A stretch of 64,000 nt of DNA from Betaproteobacteria bacterium (lineage in GTDB: Bacteria > Pseudomonadota > Gammaproteobacteria > Burkholderiales > Casimicrobiaceae): positions 35,784 to 99,783 of the forward strand of contig JACPUX010000032.1 of assembly GCA_016192065.1 (NCBI GenBank). Direction: 5' to 3'. The notes beneath the pieces were generated by a model. That model was not told where the DNA came from. It saw nothing but the letters and a program-made list of their open reading frames with translations, and ran no database searches. The translations under genes and the position numbers were made by a program. Below are positions 26,877 to 37,369 of this stretch, one piece after another. The stretch's first letter is position 1. Every line of letters starts with the position of its first letter.

Positions 26877-27293
26877 ATGAACCTCGGCGCTCAGACAAAC
26901 TCCGGCCCGCGCATTCGCGTGCTGCTCGCCAAACCCGGCCTCGACGGTCATGACCAGGGCGCCAAAGTGGTCGCCAGGGCGATGATGGATGCCGGCTTCG
27001 AGGTGATCTACACCGGTCTCAGACAAACCCCGGAAAACGTCGCCCGCATGGCTATGGAAGAAGACGTGGATGTGATTGCCCTGTCCAGCCTCGCGGGTTC
27101 GCACCTGCCTTTCTGTCGCAAGCTGAAACCGCTCCTGGAAGCCCAGGGTCTTAACGACAAGCTTTGGGTGATCGGCGGCAACCTACCCGCCCAGGACCAT
27201 GAAGCCCTGCGTCAATTGGGGTTTCAGGGCGTGTTCCCCACCGGCTCCAAGCTCGATGCCATCGTCGGCTTTATTCGGGAGCATGTGAAATGA
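26877..27293 (+). CDS. B12-binding small subunit of acyl-CoA mutase
   Basis: A 138-residue cobalamin-binding domain. It has every element of the base-off/His-on fold: GLDGHDQGAKVVA near residue 24 (DxHxxG with the lower ligand His), SSLAGSH near 75 (SxL), and GGNLP near 102 (GG). It pairs with the separate 536-residue catalytic subunit, which overlaps it by 4 bp. In the proposed pathway the pair converts (2-aminophenyl)succinyl-CoA to (2-aminobenzyl)malonyl-CoA by a radical carbon-skeleton rearrangement. I chose the ATG at 26877 because the longer frame runs back through the dehydrogenase gene and the repeat. Confidence 0.92.
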   Translation: MNLGAQTNSGPRIRVLLAKPGLDGHDQGAKVVARAMMDAGFEVIYTGLRQTPENVARMAMEEDVDVIALSSLAGSHLPFCRKLKPLLEAQGLNDKLWVIGGNLPAQDHEALRQLGFQGVFPTGSKLDAIVGFIREHVK

Positions 27294-28900
27294 GCGAGCG
27301 CAAGCCCAGCGAAATTCGGCCCGTGGTGAACGAATCCGGCATCGCCATCAAGCCGCACTACACCGCGGCCGATGTCGAAGCCTCGGGCGGGCTCGCCATG
27401 CTCGGCAAGCCGGGCGAATTCCCCTTCACCCGCGGCATCCACGCGCTGATGTATCGCAAGCAGCCCTGGACCATGCGCCAGTACGCTGGATTCGGCAACC
27501 CTCAGGAAACCAATCAGCGCTTCAAGTACCTCATCGCCAACGGCCAGACCGGCCTCAACGTGGCCTTCGACCTGCCCACGCAAATCGGCCTGGATTCCGA
27601 CGATCCGCTGGCCGAGGGCGAAGTCGGGCGCGTAGGCATGTCCATCGACACCTTGCGCGACTTTGAAATCGCCTTCGAAGGCATCGATCTGAAAGAGATC
27701 ACGGTGTCGCTCACCATCAACGGTGCTGCCGCCATTCTCATCGCCATGTATCTGGCCATGGCGGAAAAGCGCGGCTACGACGTGAAGCAACTGCGCGGCA
27801 CCGCGCAAAACGACATCCTCAAAGAATTCATCGGCCGCGGCACCTGGATTTTCCCGGTCGAACCCTCGATCCGGCTGGTGGGCGACACCATCGAATATTG
27901 CGCCGAGCATGCGCCCAAATACAGCCCGGTATCGGTCTGTGGTTATCACATCCGTGAATCCGGCGCCAACCCGGCGCAGGAGATGGCCTACGCCTTTTGT
28001 ATCGCCAAAGCCTATGCCGACGAGGTCATCAAACGTGGTCTGGCGGTGGACGAGTTCGCCGGAAGGCTTTCCTATAACTTCAACATCTTCGGCAACCTCT
28101 TCGAGCAAGTGGCCAAGTTTCGCGCCGGACGGGGCCTGTGGGCCAAGATCATGAAAGAGCAATACGGCGCCGAAAAGCCCGGCTCGATGTGGCTACGCAT
28201 GATCGCCGCGGGCGGCGGCGGCGGCCTCACGTTCGAGCAGCCGGAGCTCAACATCGTGCGTGGCGCCTACTACGCGCTGATCTCGGCGCTTTCGGGCACC
28301 CAGACCATGGCGCTGTGTTCCTACGACGAGGCCTACACCATTCCCACCGAATATTCGGCCCGAGTCTCGCTGCGCACCATGCAGATTCTGATCGAGGAAA
28401 TGGGCCTCACCGAAACCGTCGACCCCCTGGGCGGCTCGTATTACGTCGAGACCCTCACCAACCAGATGCGCGCCGAAATGGAAGGCATCATGGCCGAAGT
28501 CGACGCTTTGGGCGGCATGGTCAAGCTCGTTTCCGAAGGCATCGTTCAAGCCAAGGTGTCGGCTCAGGCCTATCAGATGCAGCGCGACCTCGAGTCGGGC
28601 AAATTCCCCAAGGTCGGCGTGAACAAATACCGCATTCCCGAGGAGGAGCACAAGGTGGAGTTTCACCCCTATAGCGAGGCCGACGCCCAAAAGCAGATCG
28701 CCAGCCTCGACGCGGTGCGCGCCCAGCGCGACCCGGCCCAGGTAGCGCAATGCCTCGCGCGCGTGCGCGAAGACGCCGCCGCCCGGCGCAATGTCATGCC
28801 GGCGCTGGTGGCAGCAGTGAAGGCCTACGCCAGCGTGGGCGAAATGACCCGCGAGTTGGTCGGCGTCTTCGGCCGCTACCGCGAGCCCATCCGTTTCTGA
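27290..28900 (+). CDS. acyl-CoA mutase large subunit, methylmalonyl-CoA mutase family
   Basis: A 536-residue catalytic subunit (TIM barrel) without its own B12 domain. By alignment from memory with Propionibacterium MutB, the position of Tyr89 is Tyr here (WTMRQYAGF), Arg207 is Arg (NDILKEFIGR), and the position that is Asp in 2-hydroxyisobutyryl-CoA mutase is Ala (NVAFDLPTQ). Tyr plus Arg argues for a substrate with a free carboxylate, not isobutyryl- or 2-hydroxyisobutyryl-CoA. That fits rearrangement of (2-aminophenyl)succinyl-CoA to (2-aminobenzyl)malonyl-CoA, though true methylmalonyl-CoA activity cannot be excluded. A MeaB-type chaperone gene lies 23 kb away. Confidence 0.9.
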   Translation: MSERKPSEIRPVVNESGIAIKPHYTAADVEASGGLAMLGKPGEFPFTRGIHALMYRKQPWTMRQYAGFGNPQETNQRFKYLIANGQTGLNVAFDLPTQIGLDSDDPLAEGEVGRVGMSIDTLRDFEIAFEGIDLKEITVSLTINGAAAILIAMYLAMAEKRGYDVKQLRGTAQNDILKEFIGRGTWIFPVEPSIRLVGDTIEYCAEHAPKYSPVSVCGYHIRESGANPAQEMAYAFCIAKAYADEVIKRGLAVDEFAGRLSYNFNIFGNLFEQVAKFRAGRGLWAKIMKEQYGAEKPGSMWLRMIAAGGGGGLTFEQPELNIVRGAYYALISALSGTQTMALCSYDEAYTIPTEYSARVSLRTMQILIEEMGLTETVDPLGGSYYVETLTNQMRAEMEGIMAEVDALGGMVKLVSEGIVQAKVSAQAYQMQRDLESGKFPKVGVNKYRIPEEEHKVEFHPYSEADAQKQIASLDAVRAQRDPAQVAQCLARVREDAAARRNVMPALVAAVKAYASVGEMTRELVGVFGRYREPIRF

Positions 28901-28910
28901 GGTCGCATTC

Positions 28911-29766
28911 ATGAACCAAGGCATCGAACGTTATCTCGCCCCGCAAAGCCTCGACCAGGCGCTTTTCGCCTTGCAGGAACTGGGCGAAGTCACCCTGCTC
29001 GCCGGCGGCACCGATCTGATGCCCCAGGCCAAGGCGGGACGCGCGAAATTCAAGCGCACACTGATGAATCTGCGCGGCATTCCCGAGCTCAAAGGCGTCA
29101 GCCGCGAGGGAAACACGCTGCGCCTGGGCGCGCTCGCCACCATCACCGAGCTGCTGCACGACCCGCTGGTCGGCGAGCATCTCCCGGTGCTGCGCGAGGC
29201 CTGCGACCATTTCGCCAGCGACCAAATCCGCAACGCCGCCACCCTGGGCGGCAATATCAACAACGCCTCGCCCGCGGGCGACACCCTGGTGCCGCTCCTG
29301 GTGCTCGACGCCGAAGTGGAACTGGCCTCCCGGCCCGACGAGGCCATCTACCGCCGGCGCATGCCGCTCTCGGAGTTCTTCGTCGGCCCGGGCAAAACCC
29401 GCCGCGCCCCGGCCGAACTCCTCTCCGCGGTGCTCGTGCCCTGCCCGGCGCCGGGCCATGTGGCGCGCTTCTACAAATTCGGCGCGCGGCCGGCGCTCGA
29501 CATTTCCACCATCTCCATCGGTCTCGCCGGAGTGCGCAAGAACGGTCACCTGGAAAACGTGCGCGTCGCTTTCGGCGCGGTGGCGGCCACACCGCTGCGC
29601 GCGCTGGCTACCGAAGAAGCGCTGGAGGGTCGGCAACTCGACGCCCAAACCATCGCCCGTGTCGCCGCCACCGCGCGCCAGGAAGTGCAGCCCATCGACG
29701 ACCTGCGCGCCAGCGCCTGGTATCGCCAGGAGCTGGTGCACAACATGCTCACAAGGATGCTTGAAC

Positions 29767-29783
<17 letters not shown>
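28911..29783 (+). CDS. molybdenum hydroxylase, FAD-binding subunit
   Basis: A 290-residue subunit of a xanthine-dehydrogenase-family enzyme. LLAGGTDLMPQ near residue 30 and ATLGGNINNASPAGDT near 110-125 are the FAD-contacting motifs. There is no extra loop with four cysteines, so it is not of the 4-hydroxybenzoyl-CoA reductase type, whose FAD subunit carries an additional [4Fe-4S] cluster. It passes electrons from the iron-sulfur subunit to the final acceptor. Its 3' end overlaps the iron-sulfur subunit gene by 17 bp. The proposed role is in oxidation of indoleacetate to 2-oxoindole-3-acetate. Confidence 0.9.
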
Positions 29784-30243
<460 letters not shown>

Positions 30244-30245
30244 CC

Positions 30246-32636
30246 ATGGCCGTATTGGAAAAGTCCCGCAAAGTGGTCGCCGAATCGCTGATTGGCCAGC
30301 GCATCCCGAAAATGGATGCGCCCGAAAAAGCGAGCGGCAAAACCCGCTACATTCATGATCTCGATCTTTCCGGCCAGTTGCACGCCCGCATCCTGCGCTC
30401 GGCGCGTATCCACGCCCGCATCAAATCCATTGACACCCGCGCCGCCAAGGCTCTGCCCGGTGTGCACGTGGTGCTCACCGCCGCGGACCTGCCCGATCAG
30501 CGCCCGATCGGAGTGGCCAAAGATCACTTTCCACTCAAGGGCGAAGTGGTGCGCAGCCAGCGCGACGAAATCGCCGCGGTGGCGGCCGAATCGGTGGAGA
30601 TTGCCGAAGCCGCGCTGAAGCTCATTCGCGTCGAATACGAAGACCTGCCGGTGGTGGCCGATGCGCGCGCGGCCATCGCTCCCGGCGCACCCCTCATCCA
30701 CCCGCCGCGCCAAGGCGCGCCCGCCGGGGCGGCCGTGGCCTACACCGGGCGGCCGGACAATGTGGCCATGCGCTTCGACTACAGCCATGGCGACGTCATC
30801 CAAGCCGAGGCCGACAGCGACGTGGTGATCGAAGACAGCTTCAAGCTGCATTACGTCACCCATTGCTGCATGGGCGTGTCGGGCGTAATCGCCGAGTTCG
30901 ATGCCTCGGGTTATCTCACGCTTTACTCCAACACCCAGGTGCCCTTTCTGCACAAGCGCGAATTCGCCGAATACCTCAACATGGACCCGGCGCGCATCCG
31001 CATCATCCAGCCGCCCATAGGCGGTGGCTTTGGCTCCAAGCTCGACGTCTACCCCTTCGAAGTGATTTGCGTTTTTCTCGCCCGCGCCGCCCAGCGGCCG
31101 GTGAAACTGGTGTTCACCCGCGAAGAAGAGTTTCTCGCCTCACCCACGCGTCAGCCGGTGCTGCTGACCCTGCGCTCGGGCTGCAAGAAAGATGGCACGC
31201 TGACCTTCCGCACCGTGCACACCCTGCACGACAACGGGGCCTACACCTCGTGGGGCGCAACCACGCCTTTCGTGATGATGCAGACCTTCTCTTCGCTCTA
31301 CCGAGTGCCGCATTGCGATTACCACACCACCGCGGTCTATACCAACAACCCCTATGCCGGGTCTTTCCGTGGCTACGGCAATTTGCAGGCCACGTTCGCC
31401 ATCGAGCAACACATGGACATGCTGGCTGACGCCATCGGCATGGACCCACTGGCTTTCCGTCTCAAGAACGCCCAGGAGTCCGGTGAAGTCACCGGGCAAG
31501 GCATGGTGTTCAAGAGCTGCGGCTTCAAGGACTGCCTCACCACCGCGGCCACGCGCAGCGACTATGTGGTCAAACGCGCCGCATACCGCGCCCGGCAAAA
31601 GGACGCCGGTGCGGTGAAGCGCGGCATCGGCATGGCCTCGATGCTGCATGTGGGCGGCGGCGCCAAGATCTACCCATCGGATGGCTGCGGCACCATGCTC
31701 AAGATGGACGACTTCGGCGCCCTGACGCTGATCACCGGCGCTTCCGAAATCGGCCAGGGGTCGGAGACGGTGCTGGCGCAATTGGTGTGCGAAGAACTGG
31801 GCTTGCCCATCTCCGCGGTAACGGTGGTCAACAACGATACCGACATCACGCCCTGGGATGTGGGGGTGCATGCTTCGCGCACCACTTTTATCGCTGGCAA
31901 TTCAGCGATCGGCGCGGCCAAGAAAGCCAAGGCCAAAATTCTCGCCGCCGCGGCCAGAAAGTATGAGTGCGCCGAAGAGACGCTCGACCTCAAAGGCGGT
32001 TTCATCGTGCGCAAGGAAAGCGACGAAGCGCTGATCGAGTTGGCGAAGTTCATCCGCGGCCTGCATTTCTCCGACAAGGCCGAGCTGGTCATGACCACCT
32101 TCTATTACGAACCGCCTTCCGTGCATCAGGACAAGGGCTTCAAGGGCGATGTGTCCGCCACCTACGCCTGGGCTACGCAGGTGGTGGAAGTGGAAGTGGA
32201 CACCGCCACCGGCATCGTCAGCATGACGCATGTCACCGGCGCGCACGATGTCGGCCGAGTGCTCAACCGCCTCGGACTGGAAGGGCAGATCGAAGGCGGT
32301 GTGATCATGGGCCAGGGCTATGCGCTCACCGAGAACCTGATGGTGGAAGACGGGCGCATTCGTAATCCCAACTTCCGCGATTACAAGCTGGTGACCGCGC
32401 CGGAAATTCCCGCCATGGACGTGAGCTTCATCGAATCCATGGACGGCGAAGGCCCGCAAGGCGCCAAGGGCGTAGGCGAAGCGCCGGCAATCTGCATCGC
32501 CGCGGCGACCGCCAATGCGATCGAGAACGCCACCGGGGTGAGGCTCTTCGAGTTGCCCTTCACGCCCGAAAAGGTCTACCGCGCCTTGCACGGCCAGACC
32601 GAGAAACTCTATTGGGCGCCCTGGAAACCAGAATGA
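30246..32636 (+). CDS. molybdenum hydroxylase, molybdopterin-binding subunit (proposed indoleacetate 2-hydroxylase)
   Basis: A 796-residue catalytic subunit of the xanthine dehydrogenase family. Recognisable parts are the N-terminal aldehyde-oxidase a/b hammerhead domain (about 20-140), QPPIGGGFGSK near residue 256, GSFRGYGNLQ near 372 and the active-site GVGEAP near 740, whose Glu is the catalytic base. The enzyme inserts water-derived oxygen into an electron-poor carbon of an aromatic heterocycle. In context it should oxidise C-2 of indole-3-acetate to give 2-oxoindole-3-acetate without O2. No xdhC-type maturation gene lies in the cluster, but an XdhC-like domain is fused to MeaB at 51697-52929. 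Confidence 0.9.
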   Translation: MAVLEKSRKVVAESLIGQRIPKMDAPEKASGKTRYIHDLDLSGQLHARILRSARIHARIKSIDTRAAKALPGVHVVLTAADLPDQRPIGVAKDHFPLKGEVVRSQRDEIAAVAAESVEIAEAALKLIRVEYEDLPVVADARAAIAPGAPLIHPPRQGAPAGAAVAYTGRPDNVAMRFDYSHGDVIQAEADSDVVIEDSFKLHYVTHCCMGVSGVIAEFDASGYLTLYSNTQVPFLHKREFAEYLNMDPARIRIIQPPIGGGFGSKLDVYPFEVICVFLARAAQRPVKLVFTREEEFLASPTRQPVLLTLRSGCKKDGTLTFRTVHTLHDNGAYTSWGATTPFVMMQTFSSLYRVPHCDYHTTAVYTNNPYAGSFRGYGNLQATFAIEQHMDMLADAIGMDPLAFRLKNAQESGEVTGQGMVFKSCGFKDCLTTAATRSDYVVKRAAYRARQKDAGAVKRGIGMASMLHVGGGAKIYPSDGCGTMLKMDDFGALTLITGASEIGQGSETVLAQLVCEELGLPISAVTVVNNDTDITPWDVGVHASRTTFIAGNSAIGAAKKAKAKILAAAARKYECAEETLDLKGGFIVRKESDEALIELAKFIRGLHFSDKAELVMTTFYYEPPSVHQDKGFKGDVSATYAWATQVVEVEVDTATGIVSMTHVTGAHDVGRVLNRLGLEGQIEGGVIMGQGYALTENLMVEDGRIRNPNFRDYKLVTAPEIPAMDVSFIESMDGEGPQGAKGVGEAPAICIAAATANAIENATGVRLFELPFTPEKVYRALHGQTEKLYWAPWKPE

Positions 32637-32693
32637 TCCAGGTCCCTCACTTTTACGCCCGGCGGCGGCAGTTTTTGCCCCGGGCTTCCGGCT

Positions 32694-32783
32694 CCGTAGG
32701 GTGGATGTTGGCGGGTCAGGCCGCCTCCGCCATTTTCCCCGCACCGGCGGAACAGGCACGAATCGTCGCCATCCACCCTACGG
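32694..32783. repeat. 14-bp inverted repeat in a 90-bp element
   Basis: CCGTAGGGTGGATG at 32694-32707 is perfectly complementary to CATCCACCCTACGG at 32770-32783, followed by CCCTTTTT. The sequence resembles the GTAGGGTGGAT-type repeats common between genes in Beta- and Gammaproteobacteria. It fills the 214-bp gap between the molybdenum subunit and CoA-transferase genes. Confidence 0.65.
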
Positions 32784-32850
32784 CCCTTTTTGATTGCGAA
32801 ATGCCGGTACCTGCCTCGGTGGGACCGAGGCGACCGCTGGGAGTGCGCCC

Positions 32851-34068
32851 ATGAGGCGGCGTACGGTCTTGTCTTTGGAACAGGCGTTGTCATTGCCTTA
32901 TGCGACGCTGCGCTTCGCGCAACTGGGCTGGCGGGTAATACGCATCGAATCGACGCCCAGCGGCGACGGGTTGCCGGGCGACCCCAATCGCTACATCGGC
33001 GCGCAAGTTCTCGATGACGACCGGCGCAGCTATTTTCTCGCGCCCAATGTCGGCAAAGAGGCGATCGCCCTCAATCTCAAAGCGCCCGAAGGTCAGGCAG
33101 TCTTGCATCGCCTGATTCGCGAACTCGAGGTCGATGTTTTTTGCTGCAACACCGTGCCACGACGCTACCGGCCCCTGGGCATCGATTACGACACACTCGT
33201 GAAGATCAAACCCGATCTCATCTGGGCGGGCATTTCCGCCCTGGGCCCGGACTACCCCGACGCGCCGGGCTACGACCCGGTGATCCAGGCCATGGTCGGC
33301 TACATGGAATTGACCGGCCCCGCCGACGGGCCGCCCACCTTGTCCGGCGTACCGCTGGTGGATTTGAAGGCGGGCGACGAGGTCTACGCCAATGTGATGC
33401 TGGCTTTGGCCGAGCGCGCCGAAACCGGCCAGGGTTCGCGCATCGACGTGTCGATGCTGCAAGCGGCGGCCTCCTGGCTGATCACCACGCTGCCGCTCTT
33501 GGACTTCAATTGCCAGCCCAACGAAATCACCCGCTGCGGCAATGAACACCGCAAGTTCATTCCCACCAATGTCTATCCCACCGCCGATGGCTTCATCTAC
33601 GTCGCCATTGGTTCGGATGTGCAATGGAAGCGCCTCACCGAAAGCCCCAAGTTCGTCAGTGTCGCGAACTCGGTGCGCGTCACCAATGCCGGGCGCCACC
33701 AGGAGCGCGAGGCCATTCATCGCGACCTCGCGGCGGTGACTCGCCAATACACCACCGCGGCCCTCGCGGCCGACTTCCGCGAAGCGACCATTCCGCACGC
33801 GCCGATTCACGACATCCCAGCGGTGCGCGACATGGCGGCGATCGCGCAGCACTTGACCCTCACGCATCTGCCCGACGGCCGCGCCATCCGCATGCAGCCG
33901 CAGGCGGTGGATCGAGCGCAATCCCGCCAGGAACTTGCCTTTCCGGCCAAGTATGGCCAGCACACCGCCAGTGTCCTGGCCGAGGCGGGTTATGCCCCCG
34001 CCGCCATCGACGATCTTCTCGCCCGCGGCATCGCCGCCGCCGGACCCGCCCTTCAGCCACGACCATGA
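32851..34068 (+). CDS. iaaL: family III (CaiB/BaiF) CoA-transferase, probable (2-aminophenyl)succinate CoA-transferase
   Basis: A 405-residue family III CoA-transferase. The catalytic Asp, which forms the aspartyl-CoA intermediate, is in [19 protein letters not shown] near residue 173, the standard position. The family typically moves CoA from succinyl-CoA to a carboxylate acceptor. Here the acceptor should be (2-aminophenyl)succinate; a phenylsuccinate-type CoA-transferase (IaaL) is known from the Aromatoleum indoleacetate cluster. I chose the ATG at 32851, since the frame before it is low-complexity. It ends in an ATGA overlap with the next gene, so the two are coupled. Confidence 0.82.
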   Translation: MRRRTVLSLEQALSLPYATLRFAQLGWRVIRIESTPSGDGLPGDPNRYIGAQVLDDDRRSYFLAPNVGKEAIALNLKAPEGQAVLHRLIRELEVDVFCCNTVPRRYRPLGIDYDTLVKIKPDLIWAGISALGPDYPDAPGYDPVIQAMVGYMELTGPADGPPTLSGVPLVDLKAGDEVYANVMLALAERAETGQGSRIDVSMLQAAASWLITTLPLLDFNCQPNEITRCGNEHRKFIPTNVYPTADGFIYVAIGSDVQWKRLTESPKFVSVANSVRVTNAGRHQEREAIHRDLAAVTRQYTTAALAADFREATIPHAPIHDIPAVRDMAAIAQHLTLTHLPDGRAIRMQPQAVDRAQSRQELAFPAKYGQHTASVLAEAGYAPAAIDDLLARGIAAAGPALQPRP

Positions 34069-36080
34069 CCAGCGCTCTCGCCAACCCTTTGCTTGCCACG
34101 CCTGCGCGGCCCCTGCCCCGACATATCGCCATCATCGGCGCCGGTACCATCGGGCCGGACATCGGCTATTACCTGAAAAGTGCCCTGCCGCAGTTGCGCC
34201 TCACCCTGATCGACATCGATGAGAGCGCCACCAAGCGCGCCGAACAGCGCTTTCGCGACTATGCGGCCAAGGCCGTGGCACGCGGCAAGATGAATGAGGC
34301 TCAGGCGACCGCGGTGTGCGAAAACCTCCACACCACCACCGATTACCAGGCGCTTGCCAACTGCGACTGGGTCCTCGAAGCCGCCACCGAAAACCTGCAA
34401 CTCAAGCGCCGCATTTTCGCGCAAGTGGAAGCGATCGCCCCGACCACCGCGCTCATCACCTCCAATACCAGCTCCCTGCCGGCCGCGCGCATTTTCAGCG
34501 CCCTCAAGTGCCCGGAGCGTGCCACGGTCACCCACTTCTTCGCCCCGGCCTGGAAGAACCCGGTGGTCGAAGTGATCGACTGGGCGCCGCTCGCGCGCGA
34601 GAACCTGCACTTTCTGCGCTGGTTTTTCTGCGCCACGGGCAAAGTGCCCCTGGTCACCGCCGATGCGGTATGTTTCATGCTCGACCGCATTTTCGACAAC
34701 TGGTGCAACGAAGCGGCGCTGCTGCTCGCGGGCGCCACCGCCGCCGAAATCGATTCCGTGGCCAGCGAGTTCGTGCATGCCGGTCCTTTTTTCGTGCTCA
34801 ATCTCGCGCGCGGCAACCCCATCATCGTCGAAACCAACACCTTGCAGGCCGAAGAGGAAGGCGCGGTGTATGAACCCGCGGCGATTTTCCGCTCGGTGGA
34901 AAACTGGATCACGGTGAAGCCGGGCAAAACCGTTCCGGTGTCGCCCGAAAAAGCCGCGGCGATACGTGACCGTTTGCTGGGCATCTTGTTCTCGCAGGCG
35001 GTGGACATCCTCGACCGGCACATCGGCGAACCCGCGGATCTCGATTTGGGTTGCCGTCTGGCGCTGGGCTTTCGACAAGGCCCGCTGGAATTGATGACCC
35101 AACTGGGCGAAGGCGAAACCCGGCGCATTCTGCAGCGCCTTGCCATTGAGCGCGCCGGCCTGCCGCAGCCACGGCGCCCGCTGGCCGCTTATGGCGACTT
35201 CCTCAAACACTTGCGACTCGATCTCAGGGAGGGCGTGCGCATCATCACCCTCTGTCGGCCCGAGGCGATGAATGCCCTGCACGACCAACTCACCGACGAA
35301 ATTCTCGCCGTCTTGCGCCGCGAGGAAAACGACCCCGCGATCCGCGGCTTCGTCATCACCGGATATGGCGCGCGCGCTTTCTGCGCCGGGGCGGACATCG
35401 GCCGCTTCCCGGCCATGCTGGGCGACGCGGTCGCCGCGACACAATACGCCCGCGACTGCTCGCGCCTCCTCAGGCACCTCGATGGCATGAACAAGCCCGT
35501 GGTCGCGGCGCTCAATGGCATGGCCCTGGGCGGCGGACTGGAACTGGCGATGCGCTGCCACGGCCTGGTGGCGCTGGAATCGGCCTGGATGCAGTTTCCC
35601 GAAATCACCCTGGGGATCGTGCCGGGCATAGGCGCCATGGTCGTGCCTTATCGGCGCTGGCCGCAGGCGGCGGAGGTCTTTCACGGCATGCTGCGCCGTG
35701 CTGAGAAACTCAAAGCGGCCGAGGCCAGGGAACTCCATGTTCTCGACGGGCTCGCGCGTGACCTCGATGAATTGCTCGCACTGGCCTGTGCCCGCGTCAA
35801 TACGCTGGCCGAGGGCGTGCCGCGTATTGCCGAGGACAGTGTGACGCTTCCCGCTCTGGTTTCCGGCGATGCCCAGAGTGCGAGCGGACAGGCGCTTTCG
35901 CGCGAAGTGCTGACGCTGCTGGAGGCGGCGGTGCGCAACGCGGCGGGCCAACAAAGCCTCGAAGCCGCGCTGGAAATCGGGTATCGTGCCTTTGGCGCCT
36001 CGGCCTGTACGGCGGCGGCGCGCGAAGGTATTTCGGCATTTCAGGAGGGGCGCAAACCGGATTTTTCGCGCACCGGTTGA
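34065..36080 (+). CDS. fused 3-hydroxyacyl-CoA dehydrogenase / enoyl-CoA hydratase
   Basis: A 671-residue bifunctional enzyme. Residues about 19-190 form the NAD-binding domain ([16 protein letters not shown]), followed by the dehydrogenase C-terminal domain with [16 protein letters not shown] near 165 carrying the catalytic His. Residues about 385-671 are a crotonase domain with [13 protein letters not shown] near 488 and [12 protein letters not shown] near 512, which supply the two Glu residues. The order is the reverse of FadB. It would hydrate 2-aminocinnamoyl-CoA and oxidise the product to 2-aminobenzoylacetyl-CoA for the thiolase. The ATG overlaps the CoA-transferase stop. Confidence 0.88.
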   Translation: MTSALANPLLATPARPLPRHIAIIGAGTIGPDIGYYLKSALPQLRLTLIDIDESATKRAEQRFRDYAAKAVARGKMNEAQATAVCENLHTTTDYQALANCDWVLEAATENLQLKRRIFAQVEAIAPTTALITSNTSSLPAARIFSALKCPERATVTHFFAPAWKNPVVEVIDWAPLARENLHFLRWFFCATGKVPLVTADAVCFMLDRIFDNWCNEAALLLAGATAAEIDSVASEFVHAGPFFVLNLARGNPIIVETNTLQAEEEGAVYEPAAIFRSVENWITVKPGKTVPVSPEKAAAIRDRLLGILFSQAVDILDRHIGEPADLDLGCRLALGFRQGPLELMTQLGEGETRRILQRLAIERAGLPQPRRPLAAYGDFLKHLRLDLREGVRIITLCRPEAMNALHDQLTDEILAVLRREENDPAIRGFVITGYGARAFCAGADIGRFPAMLGDAVAATQYARDCSRLLRHLDGMNKPVVAALNGMALGGGLELAMRCHGLVALESAWMQFPEITLGIVPGIGAMVVPYRRWPQAAEVFHGMLRRAEKLKAAEARELHVLDGLARDLDELLALACARVNTLAEGVPRIAEDSVTLPALVSGDAQSASGQALSREVLTLLEAAVRNAAGQQSLEAALEIGYRAFGASACTAAAREGISAFQEGRKPDFSRTG

Positions 36081-36123
36081 GGCGATTGGGTTTTAAGGCG
36101 TTGGTCTAACCAGGAGGACGATC

Positions 36124-37272
36124 ATGAAATTGGCAAGAATCAGTTGTGTGCTGTTGGGTATGCTGTTTGGGGCTGGGGTGGCGCTGGCGCAGGTGAAGAT
36201 TGGCGTCATCGCCTCGGCCAGTGGACCGACAGCCTTCGTCGGCACGTCGCAAAAGAACGCGGTGGCCTTGTTGCCCAAGAAGGCGGGCGATCTCAGCATC
36301 GAGTACATGATTTTCGATGACGCCAGCGACCCCACGCAAAGCGTCACCCTGACCAAAAAGCTCCTGGCCGAGAGCAAGGTCGACGCGATCATCGGACCCT
36401 CGGGCTCGCCCAACGCCATGGGCATGCTGCAATTCGTCGCCGAAGGACAAACCCCGCTCCTGGCGCCGGTAGGCACCACCGCGGTGGTGCAGCCCATGGA
36501 CGACAAGAAACGCTGGGTCTTTCGCACCCATCCGTCCGATGATGTCATCGGCGAGGGCATCATCCAGGCCATGCAAAAGCGCGGCGTCAAAACCGTGGGC
36601 TTCATCGGCCGTAATGATCCCTACGGCGAGAGCTGGCACCGAACCATCTCGGGCATGGCCGCCAAGGCGAACATCCAGATCGTCGCCAACGAGCGCTACA
36701 ACCGCACCGACCAAAGCGCCACCGGGCAAGTGTTGAAACTCATCGCCGCCAAGCCCGACGCGGTGCTGATCGCCGGGGTTTCCGCCGACGCCGCCACGCC
36801 GCACACCGGCCTCTCTGATGCCGGCTTCAAGGGCATGATCTATCACACCCACGGCGCGGCCACCCCGGACTTCATCAAGATCGGCGGCAAGAAGGTAGAA
36901 GGCACGCTGATCGTCGGCCCCTTGCTGATCGTGCCCGATGAAATTCCCGACAGCGCGCCGTCGAAGAAGATGACGCTGGAATTCGTCAACAGCTACGCCA
37001 AGGAATTCGGTGCCCGGCCGCCGATCTTCGGTGCCGGCGTGTTCGATGCCGGCCTCATGCTGTCGCAAGCGATTCCGGTCGCGGCCAAGAAAGCCAAGCC
37101 GGGCAGCGCCGAGTTTCGGGTTGCGCTGCGCGAAGCGCTCGAAGGCGTCAAAGAACTGGCCGCCTCGCAAGGCGTGATCAACATCACACCGACCGACCAC
37201 TCCGGCTTCGATCATCGCGGCCGGGTGCTCTTGACCGTGAAGGACGGCAAGTTCGCGATGGTCAAAGACTAA
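36124..37272 (+). CDS. branched-chain amino acid type ABC transporter substrate-binding protein
   Basis: A 382-residue periplasmic protein with a signal peptide (residues 1-22, cleavage near ALA-QV) and a LivJ/Peripla_BP_6 fold beginning KIGVIASASGPTAFVG. This family binds amino acids and also aromatic acids, and such proteins are frequent in aromatic catabolic clusters. Indoleacetate or tryptophan is a reasonable ligand here, by context only. No permease or ATPase genes of the transporter are in the window, so it must work with components encoded elsewhere. A strong AGGAGG ribosome site lies just upstream. Confidence 0.88.
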   Translation: MKLARISCVLLGMLFGAGVALAQVKIGVIASASGPTAFVGTSQKNAVALLPKKAGDLSIEYMIFDDASDPTQSVTLTKKLLAESKVDAIIGPSGSPNAMGMLQFVAEGQTPLLAPVGTTAVVQPMDDKKRWVFRTHPSDDVIGEGIIQAMQKRGVKTVGFIGRNDPYGESWHRTISGMAAKANIQIVANERYNRTDQSATGQVLKLIAAKPDAVLIAGVSADAATPHTGLSDAGFKGMIYHTHGAATPDFIKIGGKKVEGTLIVGPLLIVPDEIPDSAPSKKMTLEFVNSYAKEFGARPPIFGAGVFDAGLMLSQAIPVAAKKAKPGSAEFRVALREALEGVKELAASQGVINITPTDHSGFDHRGRVLLTVKDGKFAMVKD

Positions 37273-37369
37273 AGCACGCCATCCCCACTTCATCGCGGCA
37301 TCTTCGAAGAGCGAAGTTCCCTCCCCCAAGCCCCACGAAGAGTGCCCCCCCCACCACGCCCCTCGAAGC

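Noticed and set aside
26877..28900. 2-hydroxyisobutyryl-CoA mutase (tert-butanol pathway)
   Set aside because: The diagnostic Asp is Ala and the Tyr/Arg pair of dicarboxylic mutases is present.
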